Assembly: GCA_945957605.1 (NCBI GenBank)
Contig: CAMFLR010000011.1
Coordinates: forward strand, 186,001-250,000
Length of the DNA stretch: 64,000 nucleotides
Reading direction: 5' to 3'
Source: an uncultured Isosphaeraceae bacterium
GTDB taxonomy: Bacteria; Planctomycetota; Planctomycetia; Isosphaerales; Isosphaeraceae
Each line of letters starts with the position of its first letter. The first letter of the stretch is position 1. Positions 17,576 to 26,361 of the stretch are shown here, one piece after another. Under the pieces are notes generated by a model, which was not told the DNA's origin, did not search any database, and was given only the letters and a program-made list of their open reading frames with translations. A program made the translations under genes and the position numbers.

Positions 17576-18043
17576 TTATTGAGTAGCAGCGTGCGACTTC
17601 ATCGCGGCGACCATCGCCACGCACGATTTCTCGCATGCGCGAAGCTTCTCAACCGCGCGACGCATCTCGTCTGAATCAAACTTCTCGACCACTGCTGCCG
17701 TCTTTTTACACGCGTCGGCGCAGGCCTGACAGGAGTCGATCATCAACGGGCTGTGACGGCCGATCATGCTGGCTGAGAGGCCGCAGAAGCCGGCGCAGTC
17801 GGCAAGCAGGTGCATCGGCTTGGCGTGATCACGCTTGCCTTCGGCTACCTGCATGTAGCAGTGATGAAATGTCTCATCGCATGAACGGGCGCAATCGCCG
17901 CACGCCTTGAGACAGTCTTCATGGGCTTTGTCGTGCATCTTGGAATGGTCGTGCGTGTCGTCTGCCGACGCGCTCGAAGCCATCCCTAATCCCACCGCCC
18001 CAACTCCCGCGCCAAGCAAGCCGATCATCGAGCGTCGGTCCAT
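17576..18043 (-). CDS. Tat-exported four-helix-bundle copper storage protein (Csp-like)
   Basis: 155 residues. A twin-arginine leader (MDRRSMIGLLGAGVGAVGLG) ends near ASSASA. The mature part is Cys-rich with repeated CxxxC spacings inside helices: CLKACGDCARSC, HHCYM, LLADCAGFCGLSASM, CQACADACKK, CEKSCVAM. Csp proteins line the core of a four-helix bundle with Cys and bind many Cu(I) ions; Csp1 is also Tat-exported. A His-rich stretch (HDHSKMHDKAH) precedes the first helix. The start at 18043 is chosen because GGGAG lies 9 nt upstream of it but directly abuts the ATG at 18052. A copper ATPase gene lies 5 kb away. Confidence 0.85.
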   Translation of the reverse strand: MDRRSMIGLLGAGVGAVGLGMASSASADDTHDHSKMHDKAHEDCLKACGDCARSCDETFHHCYMQVAEGKRDHAKPMHLLADCAGFCGLSASMIGRHSPLMIDSCQACADACKKTAAVVEKFDSDEMRRAVEKLRACEKSCVAMVAAMKSHAATQ

Positions 18044-18166
18044 GGCCGTCATCTCCCGTGGTGCGAGTCAATGGACAAGCTGGTCCGCAACATCACGGTG
18101 TTTACTGACTCGCATTTCACGTGCCGACTCGGCAAATTCCCGGCAATTGCTTGCGCAAGAATCTGC

Positions 18167-19567
18167 CTAAAGATCCCAGGCACGCGCGCCACGGAGATAG
18201 CACGATATCACGCCATCTTCGCTGACTTTTAGTACGGGCCCGAACCGGCTGGCGATCATCGCCGCAGTCGAGCGAGCACCTTCGGCCGGAATGAATCCGG
18301 GGATTGTCGCAGCGTCGTGACGTAGGATTGCGCCGAAGGCGAGAACGCGGCCGGATCGGTCGGTCACGAGCGCACCATCAATCCCAGCAAGAGCTTCGAG
18401 CACGGGCGGGTCGAGGTCAGTCACAACTCGATCGCGCGCCAGGTAATGAAGAGCACGTTTCGCGAGCGGGTCGCCGGGCACGATATCACGGGGGCTTGGA
18501 CCGTGGTCAGTCGTCACAAGGTCGTGAGGCGCGATCAGGCGTCCGACAGCCTCGAGCGCCCGATCGACCACGACAAACAGCCCGCCCTGCCTCGCTTCGG
18601 CGAGGTCGAGTGCTGCCTGAAACAGAGAGCGCGCGAGCGGAGTTTTGCCCACCGCTTCTTGCCAGGAGGCGAATTTCGCCGCCGGGTCGAGAATGCGCCA
18701 GCGTCCGTGCGCGAAGGAGAACGCCTGAGCGCCGCTCGCGAACAGCTTGATTTCCTGATTGGGGCTGAGCACTGCGCAAACGTGACCGCCGGTCCGCGTC
18801 GCCCGCGCATGAGCCTGATACTCGCGCGGACAGGGAATCTCGGGGCCAGCCGCTTCAGCCATCCGGTCGGCCCAGCGGTTGATATCAATGATTTCGGCAA
18901 GCTGGCCGTCGTGGTCAACCATAAACAGCGTTCGCTTGCCGTCGCACAGCTTGTGAACCGACTTCAGGCTTGTAAGCTCAGCGCCATAGGCCAGTGCATC
19001 GGGCGGAGTTGGGCGAACGTAGTGATCGGCCGACTCGGGCGGACCGAGCAGCAACGCTCCGGTTGAAACTCGACGGTTCTCGTAGGTTGAGAGCGCTGCC
19101 GTTCGGAGTGTCAGGATCGTCGACGCAATTCGGCTTGGACGTCCGGCCAGCGGCGTATAAGCCTCCGGTTCAACGTAAGCAGCAACGTAATGGTCTTCGG
19201 ATCCGCCGCGAAACAGTTCCATACGCTTGCTGTGTGCGATCTGGAACAGGTTGTGGTAGCGGAGATTGAGTACGGCGCCGATGGCGCGAATCATCCGGGC
19301 ATCGCGATGATTGAACGCGCTACCGGGGCGCTGTTCGAGCCGAAAACGCTGGCCGAAAAGCTCGACGGCGAACGGTCTCTCGCCGTCTTCGAGCAGATTG
19401 AAGCCCGGTCCCAGCGCGGGATCGGCTTCGGACGACGACTCTTCGGCTTCGAAGATCGAACCGGGATAGAAGGCGAGCAGGTCGCGACGAAAGAAGCCGA
19501 CAAAGAGGTCGGCAACCGCGGGGGCCTCGCGCAGGTGAGGCGCATGTAGGCGCGAGGTCGGTGCCAT
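18167..19567 (-). CDS. Protein with degenerate DisA/diadenylate-cyclase-like domain
   Basis: 466 residues, no signal peptide. The last ~120 residues resemble the DisA_N (DAC) nucleotide-binding fold: LEALAGIDGALVTDRSGRVL carries the DGA motif, and GPVLKVSEDGVISCY matches the strand with the conserved Ser-Glu. The RHR motif needed for ATP handling in active cyclases (TGTRHRTA in DisA) appears here as EGARSTAA. So I expect a nucleotide-binding or inactive relative rather than a normal c-di-AMP synthase, though a variant activity is possible. The N-terminal 340 residues are of unknown family and look like a sensory or regulatory region. GGAGGAG lies 8 nt before ATG 19567. Its neighbours (copper protein, secreted proteins) do not explain it. 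Confidence 0.68.
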   Translation of the reverse strand: MAPTSRLHAPHLREAPAVADLFVGFFRRDLLAFYPGSIFEAEESSSEADPALGPGFNLLEDGERPFAVELFGQRFRLEQRPGSAFNHRDARMIRAIGAVLNLRYHNLFQIAHSKRMELFRGGSEDHYVAAYVEPEAYTPLAGRPSRIASTILTLRTAALSTYENRRVSTGALLLGPPESADHYVRPTPPDALAYGAELTSLKSVHKLCDGKRTLFMVDHDGQLAEIIDINRWADRMAEAAGPEIPCPREYQAHARATRTGGHVCAVLSPNQEIKLFASGAQAFSFAHGRWRILDPAAKFASWQEAVGKTPLARSLFQAALDLAEARQGGLFVVVDRALEAVGRLIAPHDLVTTDHGPSPRDIVPGDPLAKRALHYLARDRVVTDLDPPVLEALAGIDGALVTDRSGRVLAFGAILRHDAATIPGFIPAEGARSTAAMIASRFGPVLKVSEDGVISCYLRGARAWDL

Positions 19568-19720
19568 GTTGCGGTTCTCCTCCCTGAGTGTGCCGCGTAA
19601 CGCAACTTCGTCACCCGTGGACTATAACCACCTCTTCCGAACCGCGGAACACGGATTTGACACGATTTTGCTGTGAACGCATGAGGGGGTGAAACCTGGA
19701 TCAAGCTTTCGAAATCAGAA

Positions 19721-19751
19721 CGGCCCCGAGCGCATCGCACGCACGGGGCCG
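19721..19751 (-). terminator. Terminator hairpin of the 171-residue secreted protein gene
   Basis: CGGCCCCG pairs with CGGGGCCG around a 15-nt loop; on the minus strand it is followed by TTCTGATTT. Confidence 0.6.
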
Positions 19752-19790
19752 CATATAATTTCTTCGCGATCAAATCGCTTTGAACTTCGA

Positions 19791-20306
19791 TCAACCGCCG
19801 CTGCCGTTGAGATACCACGGCCAGAGGTCCTGGCCAGGTCCCGGCGAGAATGGACGGAAATCGTAAATCGGCACGGTCGCGCCGTTCTGGTAATAGCTGC
19901 CAACTGGGCGCCAGCGATTCCCCAGCAAGGTTTTACCAAAGCGTCCGAACGAGGTCTTGTACTCGGGCAGGCACTCGGGGCAATTTGCCCGGTTCGCACT
20001 TACAGTACCGTAGAAATACGGTCCGTCTGTCGAGGTGCATTTCGTATCGAGCCGCTGGCCGTACATGCCGCCGTTAAACATGTTGTCGGTGTTCGGAGCG
20101 ACCGGCCTGTCGTTGTAGTAGGTGCCGAAGAAGGTGTCACGGTCGGGGTCGTGCGGCAGGTTGGTTTTCATCATGGGGGCGAAGCGGCTAAGAAGGCCGC
20201 TGCGCTGGGCCATATTGGGAATGTGCGGCCCTTGAGCCTGCGTGGGCGTTGTGCCAGCGACGGCCAGCAAGGCCGGCACTATCAAGGCGAGATGTGAAAA
20301 TTTCAT
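19791..20306 (-). CDS. Small secreted protein, function unknown
   Basis: 171 residues. The signal peptide MKFSHLALIVPALLAVAGTT is cut near TQAQG. The mature protein is rich in Tyr, Pro, Gly and Asn (DTFFGTYYNDRPVAP, YYQNGATVPIYDFRPFSPGP) and has three Cys (KCTSTDG, NCPECLP). AGGAGG precedes the ATG. It is the last of three consecutive minus-strand genes for exported proteins and is probably cell-surface or periplasmic. I do not recognise a family. Confidence 0.75.
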   Translation of the reverse strand: MKFSHLALIVPALLAVAGTTPTQAQGPHIPNMAQRSGLLSRFAPMMKTNLPHDPDRDTFFGTYYNDRPVAPNTDNMFNGGMYGQRLDTKCTSTDGPYFYGTVSANRANCPECLPEYKTSFGRFGKTLLGNRWRPVGSYYQNGATVPIYDFRPFSPGPGQDLWPWYLNGSGG

Positions 20307-20330
20307 CGTCTCTCTCCTCCTGGGACGAAG

Positions 20331-20359
20331 CCGAGGTCCGGCGAAAGGCCGGACCTCGG
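20331..20359 (-). terminator. Perfect 12-bp hairpin between secreted-protein genes
   Basis: CCGAGGTCCGGC and GCCGGACCTCGG pair without mismatch around a 5-nt loop. It lies after the Gly/Cys-rich gene and before the ribosome-binding site of the next gene. There is no T-run, so it may be a transcript-processing or attenuating hairpin. Confidence 0.6.
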
Positions 20360-20397
20360 TAGAAGCATTTCACGCCGATCTATCCTGTACCCTTGGA

Positions 20398-21345
20398 TCA
20401 ACGATCCGGGGTGAACGGCGGGAAGGCGAAGAAATCACGTGGCGAGCGAGTCGTCACAACGTAGGGGACATAACCCGGGGTGATGGGCACCGGGCCGCCA
20501 GGCCCCATGAAGTATTCGATCTTGCCAGCGTGGGGGTGAAGCAGGCCGTAGGCCATGCCCTTGCATTTGCCGAGCAGTCCAGCTCCGCCGCCGCAGAGGC
20601 CGCAGCCGCGACCACCGCAGGCGTTGCAGCCGTTGCCGGCTCCGTGGCCAAAGCCGTTGCCAAGGCCAGCGCAGTTGCCGCATGACATTCCCGCGCCATG
20701 ACCGCAACCAAGGCCGTTACCACCCCAGCCGTGCTTGTGTCCGAGTCCAAGACCGCAGCCGAGGATGCCGCAGCCGTTGCCATTACCGTGGTGCTTGCCG
20801 TGGCCGTGGCCGACCGCGACAGTGCCCTGAGCCGAAGGAGCCGGGACGGGAGCCTGGTTCGAGGCGAGCACGCTGGTGCAAACGCCGCAACCCATACCGC
20901 CGCAGAGTCCGCAGCCCTTGAAGCGAAGCGCCTTGCCGCCCCACTTGTGTCCGCCGAGTCCGCCGCAGGCCGGGCCGCAATCGCCGCCGTGGCCATGACC
21001 GAGACCGTGGCCACCGAGGAAGCCGGTCCCGCCGCAATCGTTGCAGCCCTTGCCGCCGCAGCCACCGCAAAGGCCGTTACCGAGACCGCCGTGCCCCTTG
21101 GCCAGCATGCCGTGGAACAGGCCCGAGGGAAGGCCCATCCACTTGCTGAGGTGGCCTTCTTTGTTGTAGTGGCCGTAAGGCACCGGAGGCGCGTACATTG
21201 GCCCACCGGTCGTCACGTCGATCGCGTCAACTTCGGGCGGAATCGTGTGGTGGAACGGGTCGTTCGCCAGGGCCGAGCGGCCCACAAGGACGGCCGAAGC
21301 CAGGGCGATCGCAAGCGTCACCCCTCGCATTGTTCCGATACGCAT
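20398..21345 (-). CDS. Secreted Gly/His/Cys-rich repeat protein
   Basis: 315 residues from the ATG preceded by AAGGGA; the frame runs further upstream without a signal. A signal peptide covers about residues 1-26 (MRGVTLAIALASAVLVGRSA). Residues 70-265 are dominated by CGxC, CGxxGCxxC and GHGxG units (LCGGCGGKGCNDCGGTG, GCGLCGGMGCGVC, GCNACGGRGCGLCGG), similar in spacing to DnaJ CxxCxGxG zinc motifs but much more abundant. The C-terminus carries GPGGPVPITPGYVPYVVTT, then RSPRDFFAF, with no low-complexity bias. Metal binding or disulfide cross-linking in the envelope is an inference. The antisense strand is also open here because of the GC-biased repeats; those frames are shadows. Confidence 0.8.
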   Translation of the reverse strand: MRIGTMRGVTLAIALASAVLVGRSALANDPFHHTIPPEVDAIDVTTGGPMYAPPVPYGHYNKEGHLSKWMGLPSGLFHGMLAKGHGGLGNGLCGGCGGKGCNDCGGTGFLGGHGLGHGHGGDCGPACGGLGGHKWGGKALRFKGCGLCGGMGCGVCTSVLASNQAPVPAPSAQGTVAVGHGHGKHHGNGNGCGILGCGLGLGHKHGWGGNGLGCGHGAGMSCGNCAGLGNGFGHGAGNGCNACGGRGCGLCGGGAGLLGKCKGMAYGLLHPHAGKIEYFMGPGGPVPITPGYVPYVVTTRSPRDFFAFPPFTPDR

Positions 21346-21678
21346 TTTCAATCCCTTTGACGTCTGCGCAGAAACCCCTCCTGGAGTGCCGGAATTCGCG
21401 AGCGGTGGTCGTGCCTGGGCCGTCCTACGCACAGGCGCACGCCATCATCGTCGGCTAGTTACGAGGCACGATCGCCTGAGGGATACCCTTCCCGCATGGC
21501 GACCCTTCCCGAGTCCACCTAGCCTTCGCCATTGGTCATCGACGCAAATCGACGAACCACTGGAGCGATTCCCAAAAAAGATCCCCGTTGCGCGCGGAAC
21601 GACCGGCCCATTCCCATCGTCGGGAAGGACCGGTCGAGTTGGAAGGCGCGAGAACGAGGGGCTAGCTCTGCCCTTCGA
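21346..21678. other. 333-bp gap between two secreted-protein genes
   Basis: No gene seen. It must hold the 3' end of the upstream transcript and the promoter of the Gly/Cys-rich gene. A GACCGGTC palindrome near 21631 (GGACCGGTCGAG) recurs about 1 kb away in the gap before the next gene (near 22668, CGACCGGTCCGG), so it could be a shared operator; this is weak. Confidence 0.4.
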
Positions 21679-22572
21679 TCAATGAGGCGTCTTGCCGTAG
21701 ACCATCGAGGCGGGCAGTTCTTCAACCTGGCTGCCGGTGCTGCCGTAAGGAATCGCGGCGTGCGCGTCCTTCTTGTTGCGGGTGCGCGACATCATCCAGT
21801 CGCGGAAGTCGTTGCGCATCGGAGCCAGGCCGAACAGGTGGCCGATGATGTGCGGCGAGCCTTCAGCACTCGCGTGCTGGTACGGCGTGAAGTTCGCGAC
21901 GGCGGGAGCGGCGGGACCAGCAGCAGGACCACCATTCACAACCGCGCGGCCAGGAGCCATGGGCGCAGGGCTGCCGGCCGTGGGCACGCTGTAGTTGGTC
22001 CGCATCACGCCAATCGGCTCAGGCTCACCGGCCTGGACCAATCCCGGCGCAGGAGCGGCGTCGCTCGCAACCGCGCGACCCGGAGCGGTAGGCGCGCCGT
22101 TCTGGGTGATGACCGTGACCTGGCCCGGCATTTCGAGCAGCGTCTTGCACTCGCGGCAAATACCGTTCTGCTGGTGCGAGCAGCTTACGATCTGGCCACC
22201 AGCGAACGTGTCGGGAACCGCGGCTTGAGCGACGCGACCCATGTTGGTGTGAACGTGCGGCGCGGTCGGTCCATTCGGAGCGACGATTGACAGCTTCGAG
22301 CTGCACTCGAGGCAGACGCCGTTCGTCATGTGCGGGCAGTGGCGAGCTTCGGCAACGTCGGCCGAGGCGGGAGCGGCGGCTTCAGCAGCGGCCGCGGCCT
22401 TGGCAGCGCAGGCGGCGCACTGCTTGTTGCCGAAAAGGCCGTGCTTGTGCTTCGGAGCCTGAACCGTAGTGCTAGCCGCAGCCGAGCGCGAGGCGGGCAC
22501 ATCGCCTGCCATCGCCGAGAGCGGGGCGGCCAGGGCGAGCGAAGCGAGTGTAAGATGTTTGACGAGACGCAT
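21679..22572 (-). CDS. Secreted Ala/Pro-rich protein with paired CxxC motifs
   Basis: 297 residues. The signal peptide MRLVKHLTLASLALAAPLSA is cut near MAG. Three Cys pairs follow: QCAACAAK, CPHMTNGVCLEC and CSHQQNGICREC; the last two are repeats of one ten-to-twelve residue unit that looks like a small zinc- or metal-binding knuckle. A duplicated linker (APTAPGRAVASDAAPAPG and APMAPGRAVVNGGPAAGP) separates them from a non-repetitive C-terminal domain (HIIGHLFGLAPMRNDFRDWM). GAAGGAG precedes the ATG. It is first of three consecutive exported-protein genes. Function unknown. Confidence 0.78.
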   Translation of the reverse strand: MRLVKHLTLASLALAAPLSAMAGDVPASRSAAASTTVQAPKHKHGLFGNKQCAACAAKAAAAAEAAAPASADVAEARHCPHMTNGVCLECSSKLSIVAPNGPTAPHVHTNMGRVAQAAVPDTFAGGQIVSCSHQQNGICRECKTLLEMPGQVTVITQNGAPTAPGRAVASDAAPAPGLVQAGEPEPIGVMRTNYSVPTAGSPAPMAPGRAVVNGGPAAGPAAPAVANFTPYQHASAEGSPHIIGHLFGLAPMRNDFRDWMMSRTRNKKDAHAAIPYGSTGSQVEELPASMVYGKTPH

Positions 22573-22903
22573 TCGGGAAACTCCTTCTCCCTAGAACCGT
22601 CCCCAGAGCCCGCGCGACGACACCAGCCGCGCCTTGCCCCGCCTGGGACGACCGTTATTTTCCTGTCAACCGACCGGTCCGGGGCGGTTCCTTCCCCAAA
22701 CGGCGAAAATGACCTGCGCCGTCTTTCCCCGACCTTCGCTACCTCACAAAGATCGGTCGCCCCCGCCCGACTCTTGCGGAAAAGCGTGCAAATCGGCACA
22801 AACGCCACAACCGCTCTGTCGCTTTGAACTGGCAAGTCCGGCCTGCAATTGGGAGAATATGGTCTCGCGAAGCCTGGCACGAATCTCCCGGAGTTGTTGC
22901 CGC
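22573..22903. other. Divergent promoter region, 331 bp
   Basis: Gene-free stretch between the minus-strand secreted protein and the plus-strand deoxyribosyltransferase. On the minus strand a TTGACA lies at about 22660 but I cannot pair it with a good -10 box. Confidence 0.45.
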
Positions 22904-23386
22904 ATGCGTCTTTACGTCGCCGGTCCCCTTTTTACCCAGGCGGAGCGTGCCTGGAACCTTCAACTCGCCGCCGCGCTCACCGCCGCCGGCCATGACGTGT
23001 TCCTGCCGCAGACCGAGGTCAAGGCGATTGCAACCCTGCATGCCGACGCAATCTTCCAAATCGACGTCGACGGCGTTCGCTCGGCCGACTGCGTCGTGGC
23101 GATTCTCGACGGCGCCGACCCGGATAGCGGCACAAGTTTCGAGTGCGGCCTGGCTTACGCGCTGGGGATTCCAATCGTTGCCGTCCGGTCTGACTTCCGC
23201 GGCGGTGGCGACGCCCTGCCGGGCCAAAAAATCGCCACGATCAACCTCATGTTGGCGCAGGCAAGCGCGGTGATCGTCGACTTGCCCAACCCCGAGACAA
23301 CGTTTGAAGACCTTGTGACTGCCGTAACCGCTGCGCTCAAAAAACTTCCGGCGACCGCGCCAATCTCTCGAATCACTCGCGGATGA
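22904..23386 (+). CDS. Nucleoside 2-deoxyribosyltransferase family protein
   Basis: 160 residues. MRLYVAGPLFTQAERAWN at the start and DGADPDSGTSFECGLAYALG in the middle are the two signatures of the family (PF05014). The conserved Asp and Glu of those stretches form the active site that transfers deoxyribose between bases, or hydrolyses nucleotide N-glycosidic bonds in related enzymes. A longer in-frame opening upstream has no family sequence; ATG 22904 has GGAG about 10 nt ahead. Probably nucleotide salvage or house-cleaning. It is followed 73 bp later by copA on the same strand, with no obvious functional link. Confidence 0.88.
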   Translation: MRLYVAGPLFTQAERAWNLQLAAALTAAGHDVFLPQTEVKAIATLHADAIFQIDVDGVRSADCVVAILDGADPDSGTSFECGLAYALGIPIVAVRSDFRGGGDALPGQKIATINLMLAQASAVIVDLPNPETTFEDLVTAVTAALKKLPATAPISRITRG

Positions 23387-23459
23387 TAGAACCGCGCCCG
23401 GTTGACTTCGCCCCGCCTATATAATGACGGCGGGCAAGCAGCCCAGGGGGAGTGCGGAT

Positions 23460-25919
23460 ATGTCGGTTGATGTTGCGGAGAGACTTCGCGTCCCCATTAC
23501 CGGGATGACGTGCGGCCATTGCGTTCAATCGGTGCAGCGAGCGATTTCTGCGGTTCCTGGCGTGAAGTCGGTCGAGGTTCAGCTTCGGCCTGGACTCGCC
23601 GAGGTGAACGCCGATCCGGGCGTCGATCGTGCGCAGATCGTGCAAGCAATTGAGGGCGCTGGATATCAGGTCGGCGAGTCGCCCCCTATCTTCGTGCCGC
23701 TCACCACGATTCAACCTCCGCCGGCACCCCCTGCCCCATCGCGTGAAGAATGGAACTTCGCGGTCGGAGGAATGCACTGCGCAAGTTGCGTGGCTCGAGT
23801 GGAAAACGCTCTCAAATCAGTTCCGGGCGTGAGCGACGTCCGCGTTAACCTCGCGACCGAGCGGGCGGCGGTTGTTGTTGATCCCACGCTTGTTAATGAA
23901 GGTTCATTAGCGAAAGCGAGCGAAGCGGCTGGCTATAGCGTCAAGCGCGATGAACTGGTCGCTGGTGCGGGTGCGGAGTCGCTTCGAAAGGAACGGGCGC
24001 AATCGCTCGCTTATTGGCGGCGACGATTGATCGTCGGCATCGTGTTGACGATTCCGCTCATCGTCCTTGGTTACGCCCCCCTGCTCTGGGACCTCGGCCT
24101 CCAGACCGGTGCGATCGGCTGGACGATGTTCGGCCTGGCGACGGTGCTGCAAATCTACCTGGGCTGGCCGTACATCAAAGGTGCGATCGCACGGGCGCGG
24201 CAAGGCAGTTCGAACATGGATACGCTGATCGCGCTCGGCACGACGGCGGCGTACACTTTCAGCCTCGCTCGCCTGCTGAGCGGACATGCGCATGACGCGC
24301 ACTCGTTCATGGATTCGGGCATCATTCTCACGCTGATCACGCTGGGGAAATACCTGGAAACGCGATCGAAGGGGGTAGCGGGAGCTGCGATCGAACGCTT
24401 GCTCGATCTCGCTCCCAAAACGGCGCATGTCGTGGTCGCAACAGGTGAAGTCGAACGGCCGGTAAGTCAGGTTGTCGCCGGTGATCTCGTTCGCGTTCGC
24501 CCTGGTGAGAATCTTGCAGTTGATGGTCGCGTGGTTGACGGCGAATCCGAAGTCGATGAAAGCATGCTTACAGGCGAGTCGATTCCGGTCGTCAAGCGGA
24601 AGGGAGATCGTGTCGTCGGCGGTTCACGCAACGGCGATGGTAGCTTGACCATCGAGGCGGGTCGACTCGGCAGCGAAAGCGTGCTGGAATCGATCGTGCG
24701 CCTTGTGCGCGATGCTCAGGCATCGAAGGCGGGCGTGCAGAAGCTTGCCGACGCAATTTCCGCGCGGTTTGTCCCAGTCGTGCTTGCGATCGCCGTGCTT
24801 ACATTGCTGGGCTGGGGCTTAGGTTTTCACGACTGGAATCGCGGCGTCTTGAACGCCGCGGCCGTGCTGATTATCGCCTGCCCCTGTGCATTGGGTCTCG
24901 CGACGCCGATGGCAGTTGCCGTGGCGACCGGGCGAGGCGCTCGTGCCGGATTGCTGGTGCGTGACGCATCGGCATTTGAACGCATCGATGGCTTGAAGAC
25001 GATTGTGTTTGATAAAACCGGCACGCTGACTGAAGGAAAACCGAGTATCGTCGATGTTGTCGTTACGAACGGTTTCGACCGCAATGAATTGCTTGCGTAC
25101 GCGGCGGCGGCCGAGTCCGCGAGCGAGCATCCGATCGCTCGAGCATTTGAAAAGCATCGCGATCAACGTTCCGTCAGCGATTTCCGAATCACTCGCGGCG
25201 CCGGGGTCTCGGCACAGGTTGACGGCCACGCCGTACGAATTGGAACGCGTGAATTTATCATCACCGACTCATCGTCGCTCGAATCCCAGGCGGCAACTTG
25301 GGAGTCGACCGGCAAGACCGTGCTGTTCGTCGCGACGGATGAACGGCTTTGCGGTATCGTCGCGCTAGCGGATCAGGTCAAGCCGAATGCACGCGGCGTT
25401 GTCGAGGCACTCGAAGCGAGCGGACTCGATGTGACACTGCTCACCGGCGACAACTCCGGCACAGCGCTCGCAGTCGGACGCGAGATCGGAGTAGCGCCCG
25501 AACGCGTATTCGCAGGTGTGCGGCCGGATGGGAAATCGGCCAAGATTGCCGAGTTGCGGACGCGCGGCAAAGTCGCGATGGTGGGTGACGGACTCAACGA
25601 CGCCCCTGCCCTCGCATCTGCAGATGTCGGCATCGCGCTGGGAACCGGAACCGACGTGGCAAAAGCGAGCGCCGATGTGGTCATCTCCACGGGCGACCTG
25701 CGTGCGGTTCCGCGAGCGATCAAACTCGGGCACGCCACGCTCACGGCGATTCGCCAGAATCTCTTCTGGGCGTTCGCTTACAACACGCTGGGAATCCCGC
25801 TCGCCGCGCTGGGATTTTTCGGCAAATACGGCCCGCTGATCGCCGCCGTGGCGATGTCGCTCAGTTCGGTAACGGTCGTCGCCCGCTCGGGTTTGCTCGC
25901 CCGGCTTAAACTCGACTGA
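23460..25919 (+). CDS. copA: Copper-translocating P1B-type ATPase
   Basis: 819 residues. Two heavy-metal-associated domains with GMTCGHC (near residue 15) and GMHCASC (near 104), eight predicted membrane helices, LTGESIPV, the CPC ion-binding motif [12 protein letters not shown] (about 471), the phosphorylation loop [10 protein letters not shown] (about 517), HP motif SASEHPIA and [10 protein letters not shown] (about 708). This is the standard set for Cu(I) exporters in the inner membrane. ATG 23460 is chosen because AGGGGGAG precedes it by about 8 nt; an ATG 36 bp upstream adds an unrelated peptide. It overlaps the convergent gene by 14 bp. Confidence 0.96.
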   Translation: MSVDVAERLRVPITGMTCGHCVQSVQRAISAVPGVKSVEVQLRPGLAEVNADPGVDRAQIVQAIEGAGYQVGESPPIFVPLTTIQPPPAPPAPSREEWNFAVGGMHCASCVARVENALKSVPGVSDVRVNLATERAAVVVDPTLVNEGSLAKASEAAGYSVKRDELVAGAGAESLRKERAQSLAYWRRRLIVGIVLTIPLIVLGYAPLLWDLGLQTGAIGWTMFGLATVLQIYLGWPYIKGAIARARQGSSNMDTLIALGTTAAYTFSLARLLSGHAHDAHSFMDSGIILTLITLGKYLETRSKGVAGAAIERLLDLAPKTAHVVVATGEVERPVSQVVAGDLVRVRPGENLAVDGRVVDGESEVDESMLTGESIPVVKRKGDRVVGGSRNGDGSLTIEAGRLGSESVLESIVRLVRDAQASKAGVQKLADAISARFVPVVLAIAVLTLLGWGLGFHDWNRGVLNAAAVLIIACPCALGLATPMAVAVATGRGARAGLLVRDASAFERIDGLKTIVFDKTGTLTEGKPSIVDVVVTNGFDRNELLAYAAAAESASEHPIARAFEKHRDQRSVSDFRITRGAGVSAQVDGHAVRIGTREFIITDSSSLESQAATWESTGKTVLFVATDERLCGIVALADQVKPNARGVVEALEASGLDVTLLTGDNSGTALAVGREIGVAPERVFAGVRPDGKSAKIAELRTRGKVAMVGDGLNDAPALASADVGIALGTGTDVAKASADVVISTGDLRAVPRAIKLGHATLTAIRQNLFWAFAYNTLGIPLAALGFFGKYGPLIAAVAMSLSSVTVVARSGLLARLKLD

Positions 25920-26250
25920 TGCCAAAATATGAGCACACAACGGCCGCGATGACAAGCAGTCCCGTGATCACACGTGGAAGCCAGACGTAGTCCGCAAGTT
26001 TGCGGCTGGTGGCCCAGAACCGCTCACTGTGCAGTCCAACAGCGATCGCGATCACGATGAGCGGCGTGGTCCACGGCGAACTTACAAATCTGGTACTTCG
26101 ACTCACGTGACCTGTCAAAAAGCCAATTGACTGGAACAACATCCAGCCCGTGAGCAGTAACGGGGCTGCGATGCCGTCACGCCAGCGCGCGAGATCGCTT
26201 GAACCTGAGTTGCTGAAGTCCTCAACATCGAAAACCGAGCGCCGTAGCAT
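25906..26250 (-). CDS. Small membrane protein, function unknown
   Basis: 114 residues with about three hydrophobic segments ([50 protein letters not shown]). It converges on copA and overlaps its last 14 bp. I do not recognise the family. The hydrophobic pattern in this frame supports a gene. Confidence 0.55.
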   Translation of the reverse strand: MLRRSVFDVEDFSNSGSSDLARWRDGIAAPLLLTGWMLFQSIGFLTGHVSRSTRFVSSPWTTPLIVIAIAVGLHSERFWATSRKLADYVWLPRVITGLLVIAAVVCSYFGISRV

Positions 26251-26361
26251 GGCAGCCCCCGTGCAGTCGCGAAAAAACCAGCAGTGTCCATTCGCCCGCC
26301 GGAGTGTTCGTCTGCCCGCGCTGGGTATTGACGCGATTTCAGAGAAAAATCGCGACGGCGC

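Noticed and set aside
20698-21360. 220-codon plus-strand Ala-rich open frame
   Set aside because: Antisense to the Gly/Cys-rich secreted protein; its Ala/Val repeats mirror the GCC/GGC bias of that gene.
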